64,000 nt of DNA from Caulobacteraceae bacterium (GTDB taxonomy: Bacteria > Pseudomonadota > Alphaproteobacteria > Caulobacterales > Caulobacteraceae): contig JANWHQ010000091.1 of NCBI GenBank assembly GCA_025450315.1, forward strand, positions 61,379 through 125,378, written 5' to 3'. The notes beneath the pieces are model-generated. The model did not search any database. It was not told the DNA's origin and saw nothing but the letters and a program-made list of their open reading frames with translations. This document shows positions 61,840 through 64,000 of this stretch, piece after piece (the stretch's first letter is position 1; each line of letters begins with the position of its first letter). The position numbers and the translations under genes are program-made.

Positions 61840-62994
61840 TCAAGACGCGTGCGCCTCGAACTGGATGCCGCCTTCCAGCTCCAGGTCTCCCAGCACGTCC
61901 TTGCGGGTGAAGCCGCGGATGTCGCCCAGCCGCCCCTCGCGCATCTTGCCCACGATGCCCTGGTCGCCGATGTGGCCGCGGCCCACCGAGATCAGGTCGA
62001 ACTCGCCGTTGCCGAAGCGGCGCGCCAGCTCGCGCAGGCCCTCCTCGCCGGTGGACTTGGCCTCCTGGCCGAAGAAGTTCTCCATCACGTCGATGTCGAG
62101 CCCGACGCTGCCCACGGCGATCACCGGCCGGTCGGTCAGCCGCCTGGTCCAGCCGGCGATGCCGAGGTCCGAGCCGTCCCACTCGGGCAGCCAGAACCGG
62201 CGCGCCGAGGCGTGGAAGACGTCGACGCCGGCGGCCCTCAGGATGTCCAGCATGGTCTTCAGTTCGTCCGCCGTGTCGACCACGCGGGTGTTGAAGTTGA
62301 CCTCCTTCCATTGCGAGAAGCGGAAGCCGATCACGAACTCCGGGCCCGTCGCGGCGCGGATGGCCGCCACGATCTCGGCGGGGAAACGCACGCGGTCCCG
62401 GATGTCGTCGCCGCCATAGCCGTCGTCCCGGCGGTTGGTCTCGGCCCAGAGGAACTGGTCCAAAAGGTAGCCGTGGGCGGCGTGCACCTCCACCCCGTCG
62501 ACGCCGATCTCGCGGGCCATCAGGGCGCTGCGCACGAAGGCCTGCTTGATGTCGTCCAGCTCCTCCAGGGTCGCGGCGCGGCCGTTGGGGCGGGCGCCGT
62601 GGGCCAGGCCGGAGGGGCTGAGGGTGGGATAGGCCGCCCAGGGGCCGTCGCCGCCCTCCTGGCGGATGGCGCCCTCGTGCCAGAGCTGCATCAGCATCGG
62701 CCCGCCGGCCGACTTCACCTCGGCCACGATGCCGGCCCAGGCGTCCTGGGTGGCGGGACTGATGCGGGTGAAGAAGGGGACCTGGGTGGACGAGGCGTGG
62801 TCCACCGCGCAGGATTCGGTGATCACCAGCCCCACGCCGCCCTCGACGCAGCGGCGGTAGTATTCGCCCAGCTTGGGCAGGGGCATGCCGTCCTCGCACC
62901 ACTGCCGCTGCATGCCGGGCAGCACGAAGCGGTTGGGCAGGGTCAGCGGCCCCAGCTGGAAGGGCGTGTAGAGCGGCGACAGGTCGAGGGTCAT
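61840..62994 (-). CDS. Old Yellow Enzyme family NADH:flavin oxidoreductase
   Basis: A 384-residue FMN enzyme with a TIM barrel. LYTPFQLGPLTLPNRFVLPG is the family opening, MQLWHEGAIRQ follows, and GVEVHAAHGYLLDQFLWAET contains the HxxH-type substrate site; the FMN phosphate site is near AVGSVGLDID. Members reduce activated double bonds of enones or release a group from a steroid or aromatic. The ATG at 62994 has only a weak ribosome site. It is the first gene of an operon with the FAD oxidoreductase and diverges from the GNAT gene. Confidence 0.92.
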   Translation of the reverse strand: MTLDLSPLYTPFQLGPLTLPNRFVLPGMQRQWCEDGMPLPKLGEYYRRCVEGGVGLVITESCAVDHASSTQVPFFTRISPATQDAWAGIVAEVKSAGGPMLMQLWHEGAIRQEGGDGPWAAYPTLSPSGLAHGARPNGRAATLEELDDIKQAFVRSALMAREIGVDGVEVHAAHGYLLDQFLWAETNRRDDGYGGDDIRDRVRFPAEIVAAIRAATGPEFVIGFRFSQWKEVNFNTRVVDTADELKTMLDILRAAGVDVFHASARRFWLPEWDGSDLGIAGWTRRLTDRPVIAVGSVGLDIDVMENFFGQEAKSTGEEGLRELARRFGNGEFDLISVGRGHIGDQGIVGKMREGRLGDIRGFTRKDVLGDLELEGGIQFEAHAS

Positions 62995-63096
62995 GGGCCC
63001 GATGAAAGCGCCTGCCGGCCTGGCTGTCGAGGCTGGGCCCTTGCACTTGGCGCCGCCCCGGGCAGTTTGGGCGCGTCGCACCCGGAGGATCCGCGC

Positions 63097-63783
63097 TTGC
63101 CGGCCGCCGCCCATCCGCTCGACCGCCCGGTCTGGGGCTCGCTCATCGGGGCCTGGCGGCCGCTGGCCGTCCAGGCGGGCGGGGCGCTGCGCCTCCAGCC
63201 GGACTACGGCCCGTTCGCGGCGGCGCCGGAGCTGACGGCGCAGAGCCTGCGCCGCCTTGCGGCCTTCGAGCTCGGCGAGGCGGGTCTGGACCTGGTCGAG
63301 CCCGTGGAGGTCACGGCGCCGGACGGGCTCGCCGTCGCGCTCCAGGCCAGGCTGGTGCAGATGACGGCCGTCTCGATCTCGGGGGACGGCCCGGACTTCG
63401 AGGTGGTCCCGCTCGGCGAAGCGGACGCTCCCGAGATGCTGGCCCTGGCCCAGCTCACCCGGCCGGGCCCCTTCGCCGCCCGCACCCAGGCGCTGGGCGG
63501 CTTCATCGGGGTGAAGTCGGGCGGCAGGCTGGTGGCCATGGCCGGCGAGCGGATGCGGCCGGAGGGCTTCTGCGAGATCAGCGGCGTCTGCACTCATCCG
63601 GACCACCGCGGCCGCGGCTATGCCGGCGGCCTGATGCGCCGCGTGGCCCGCCGCATCCTGGCGCGCGGCGAGACCCCGTTCCTGCACGCCTACGAGACCA
63701 ACTCGGGCGCCATCGCGCTCTACGACACCCTGGGATTCAGGCTGAGGCGGACCCTCGTGCTGACGATCCTGAGGCGGCCTTGA
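63097..63783 (+). CDS. FR47-like GNAT acetyltransferase
   Basis: A 228-residue protein from a TTG at 63097 with GGAGGA 7 nt upstream. The N-terminal half is family-specific, with a long loop. The C-terminal GNAT domain has CEISGVCTHPDHRGRGYAGG (the acetyl-CoA loop) and LHAYETNSGAIALYDTLGFR. The late YDTLGF motif is common in FR47-like proteins. It diverges from the OYE gene. The substrate is unknown. Confidence 0.86.
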   Translation: MPAAAHPLDRPVWGSLIGAWRPLAVQAGGALRLQPDYGPFAAAPELTAQSLRRLAAFELGEAGLDLVEPVEVTAPDGLAVALQARLVQMTAVSISGDGPDFEVVPLGEADAPEMLALAQLTRPGPFAARTQALGGFIGVKSGGRLVAMAGERMRPEGFCEISGVCTHPDHRGRGYAGGLMRRVARRILARGETPFLHAYETNSGAIALYDTLGFRLRRTLVLTILRRP

Positions 63784-63881
63784 GCCGTGTCTTCACGAAC
63801 CTGCGACGCCCCGCGCACGCGACGGTTCGTGGCGGGCGCGGGTCCGATAAGCGGATGTTCCGACCTTCCGAGAAGGGTGGA

Positions 63882-64000
63882 GGCTGTGTGAGAACGCGCC
63901 TTCGGCACGGCTGGGGTGATGACGCCGGCGGCCGTCAGGGCCGCATCGCCTGTATCAGCGGCGCGACCCCGAAGATCGAGATCATCCGGCTGAGATTGTA
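63882..64000 (-). mobile_element. End of an insertion sequence with transposase C-terminus
   Basis: The last 66 nt (63935-64000, minus strand) encode YNLSRMISIFGVAPLIQAMR and end in TGA; YNLxRMIxIxGVxxL is the C-terminal signature of IS1182/IS5-type DDE transposases. About 50 nt past the stop, GGCTGTGTGAGAACGCG (from 63882) looks like a terminal inverted repeat of such elements. The rest of the element lies outside the window. Confidence 0.6.
63935..64000 (-). CDS. Transposase, C-terminal fragment, cut by window edge
   Basis: Twenty-one codons plus a TGA stop are visible. The sequence resembles the C-terminal helix of IS1182- or IS5-like transposases (DDE superfamily). The catalytic residues lie outside the window, so intactness cannot be judged. 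Confidence 0.6.
   Translation of the reverse strand, partial: YNLSRMISIFGVAPLIQAMRP

Overview
This is a GC-rich chromosomal window from an alphaproteobacterium, most likely Caulobacterales (Caulobacter or Phenylobacterium type). The inference rests on the overlapping radA-cvpA-purF order, a PurF with an N-terminal propeptide, a SbmA/BacA transporter, TadE/TadG pseudopilins, several secreted peptidases, a TonB-dependent receptor, and three GGAAC-N16/17-CGTT promoters of the kind read by the alphaproteobacterial general stress sigma factor EcfG. No rRNA, tRNA, CRISPR array or prophage was seen. About 58 protein genes are supported, densely packed on both strands.

Layout. 1-6000: end of a prolyl oligopeptidase, a small membrane protein, a serine carboxypeptidase, a small stress-promoter gene and an orphan TadE-TadE-TadG cluster. 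6000-12800: POT peptide transporter, rlmJ, a PQQ dehydrogenase, a membrane protein with an overlapping Xre regulator, an MFS symporter and a two-CDGSH iron-sulfur protein. 12800-18700: carboxylesterase, a large uncharacterised protein, a VOC-fold protein and a hybrid histidine kinase. 18700-24000: a stress-promoter gene with WR repeats, the radA-cvpA-purF operon and a Yip1 protein. 24000-29800: a two-component system divergent from a TonB-dependent receptor and a class A acid phosphatase, with a hairpin repeat between the last two. 29900-36400: M3 peptidase, a 58-residue protein and the cyoABCD quinol oxidase operon. 36400-43000: TPR-sulfotransferase, two small envelope proteins, an MHYT-type hybrid kinase and a CE15 esterase. 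43000-52300: glycine-zipper protein, GT4 glycosyltransferase, Tyr-rich secreted protein, MFS transporter, GNAT, a tricorn-like protease and two small genes leading into glmS. 52300-64000: glmS, a beta-lactamase-fold hydrolase, a DegP protease with a partner gene, sbmA, a stress-promoter DUF4142 gene, an Old Yellow Enzyme/FAD oxidoreductase pair, a GNAT and the end of an insertion sequence.

How it fits together. Much of the window serves peptide and envelope metabolism: secreted or cytosolic peptidases (S9, S10, M3, tricorn, DegP), peptide import (POT, SbmA), esterases and a TonB receptor, as expected for an oligotroph. The best candidates for something not yet described are the receptor/phosphatase locus with its repeated TCTCAATC sites and hairpin element, and the three genes behind EcfG-type promoters, two of which encode proteins I cannot assign. 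Nothing here is clearly a new defence or mobile system; most of the window is ordinary accessory and core chromosome.
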